Below are positions 23,959 through 37,377 of a stretch of 37,377 nt of DNA, piece after piece. The position numbers and the translations under genes were made by a program. Every line of letters starts with the position of its first letter. The stretch's first letter is position 1. Source of the DNA: Saccoglossus kowalevskii (lineage: Eukaryota > Hemichordata > Enteropneusta > Harrimaniidae); contig NW_003155736.1 in assembly GCF_000003605.2 (NCBI RefSeq), positions 99,567-136,943 of the forward strand, in the 5' to 3' direction. The notes below the pieces were generated by a model. It was given only the letters and a program-made list of their open reading frames with translations, was not told where the DNA came from and did not search any database.

Positions 23959-37377
<13,419 letters not shown>

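Overview
This is animal nuclear DNA, AT-rich and gene-poor. It holds two supportable protein-coding genes, both recognised from conserved protein sequence read in the window. A single-exon forkhead transcription factor of the FoxL1 class lies on the + strand (3400-4896). The 3' half of a GDP-mannose 4,6-dehydratase gene (GMDS) lies on the - strand in six exons (23959-35401), with its 5' exons beyond the right edge. The spliceosomal GT-AG introns, long non-coding spaces, microsatellites, small inverted-repeat transposons and a 50-N assembly gap all fit a metazoan draft assembly. A marine invertebrate (hemichordate, cephalochordate or lophotrochozoan) is my best guess. The phylum cannot be fixed from the sequence alone.

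Layout, left to right. 1-960: a perfect TAAA microsatellite and a six-unit tandem repeat with alternating 54- and ~60-bp units. 960-3400: FoxL1 upstream DNA without a convincing gene. 3400-4896: FoxL1, with a 3' UTR probably ending near an AATAAA at 5643. 5.65-22.7 kb: a ~17-kb non-coding interval with small hairpins, an ATC microsatellite running into the gap at 11716-11765, a CpG-richer patch with NRF1-like palindromes (18.4-19.6 kb), and a diverged tandem block rich in octamer and TAATTA motifs (20.2-20.8 kb). 22.7-37.4 kb: GMDS 3' flank, exons and introns. This part contains three copies of a short CTGTAAAA-ended MITE, one 553-bp element with TTAA ends, a 21-bp minisatellite (26.6-27.2 kb), a ~50-bp tandem repeat (29.7 kb) and, in the rightmost intron, a cluster of AGAGGGCGC-type (CTCF-like) motifs.

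The two genes face tail to tail. They share no pathway: one is a mesoderm/endoderm-type developmental regulator, the other a GDP-fucose biosynthesis enzyme. Their adjacency is nevertheless meaningful. In human, FOXC1 (in the FOXQ1-FOXF2-FOXC1 cluster) lies tail to tail with GMDS, while FOXL1 lies beside FOXC2 and FOXF1 on another chromosome. FoxL1 next to GMDS is what an undivided ancestral FoxQ1-FoxF-FoxC-FoxL1-GMDS block would look like. GMDS introns in such a block are plausible hosts of Fox regulatory elements (inference).

I found no novel operon-like or defence-like system. The points worth a second look are the preserved synteny, FoxL1 motifs, a possible GMDS intron-retention isoform, the repeat families and several over-represented transcription-factor-like motifs.
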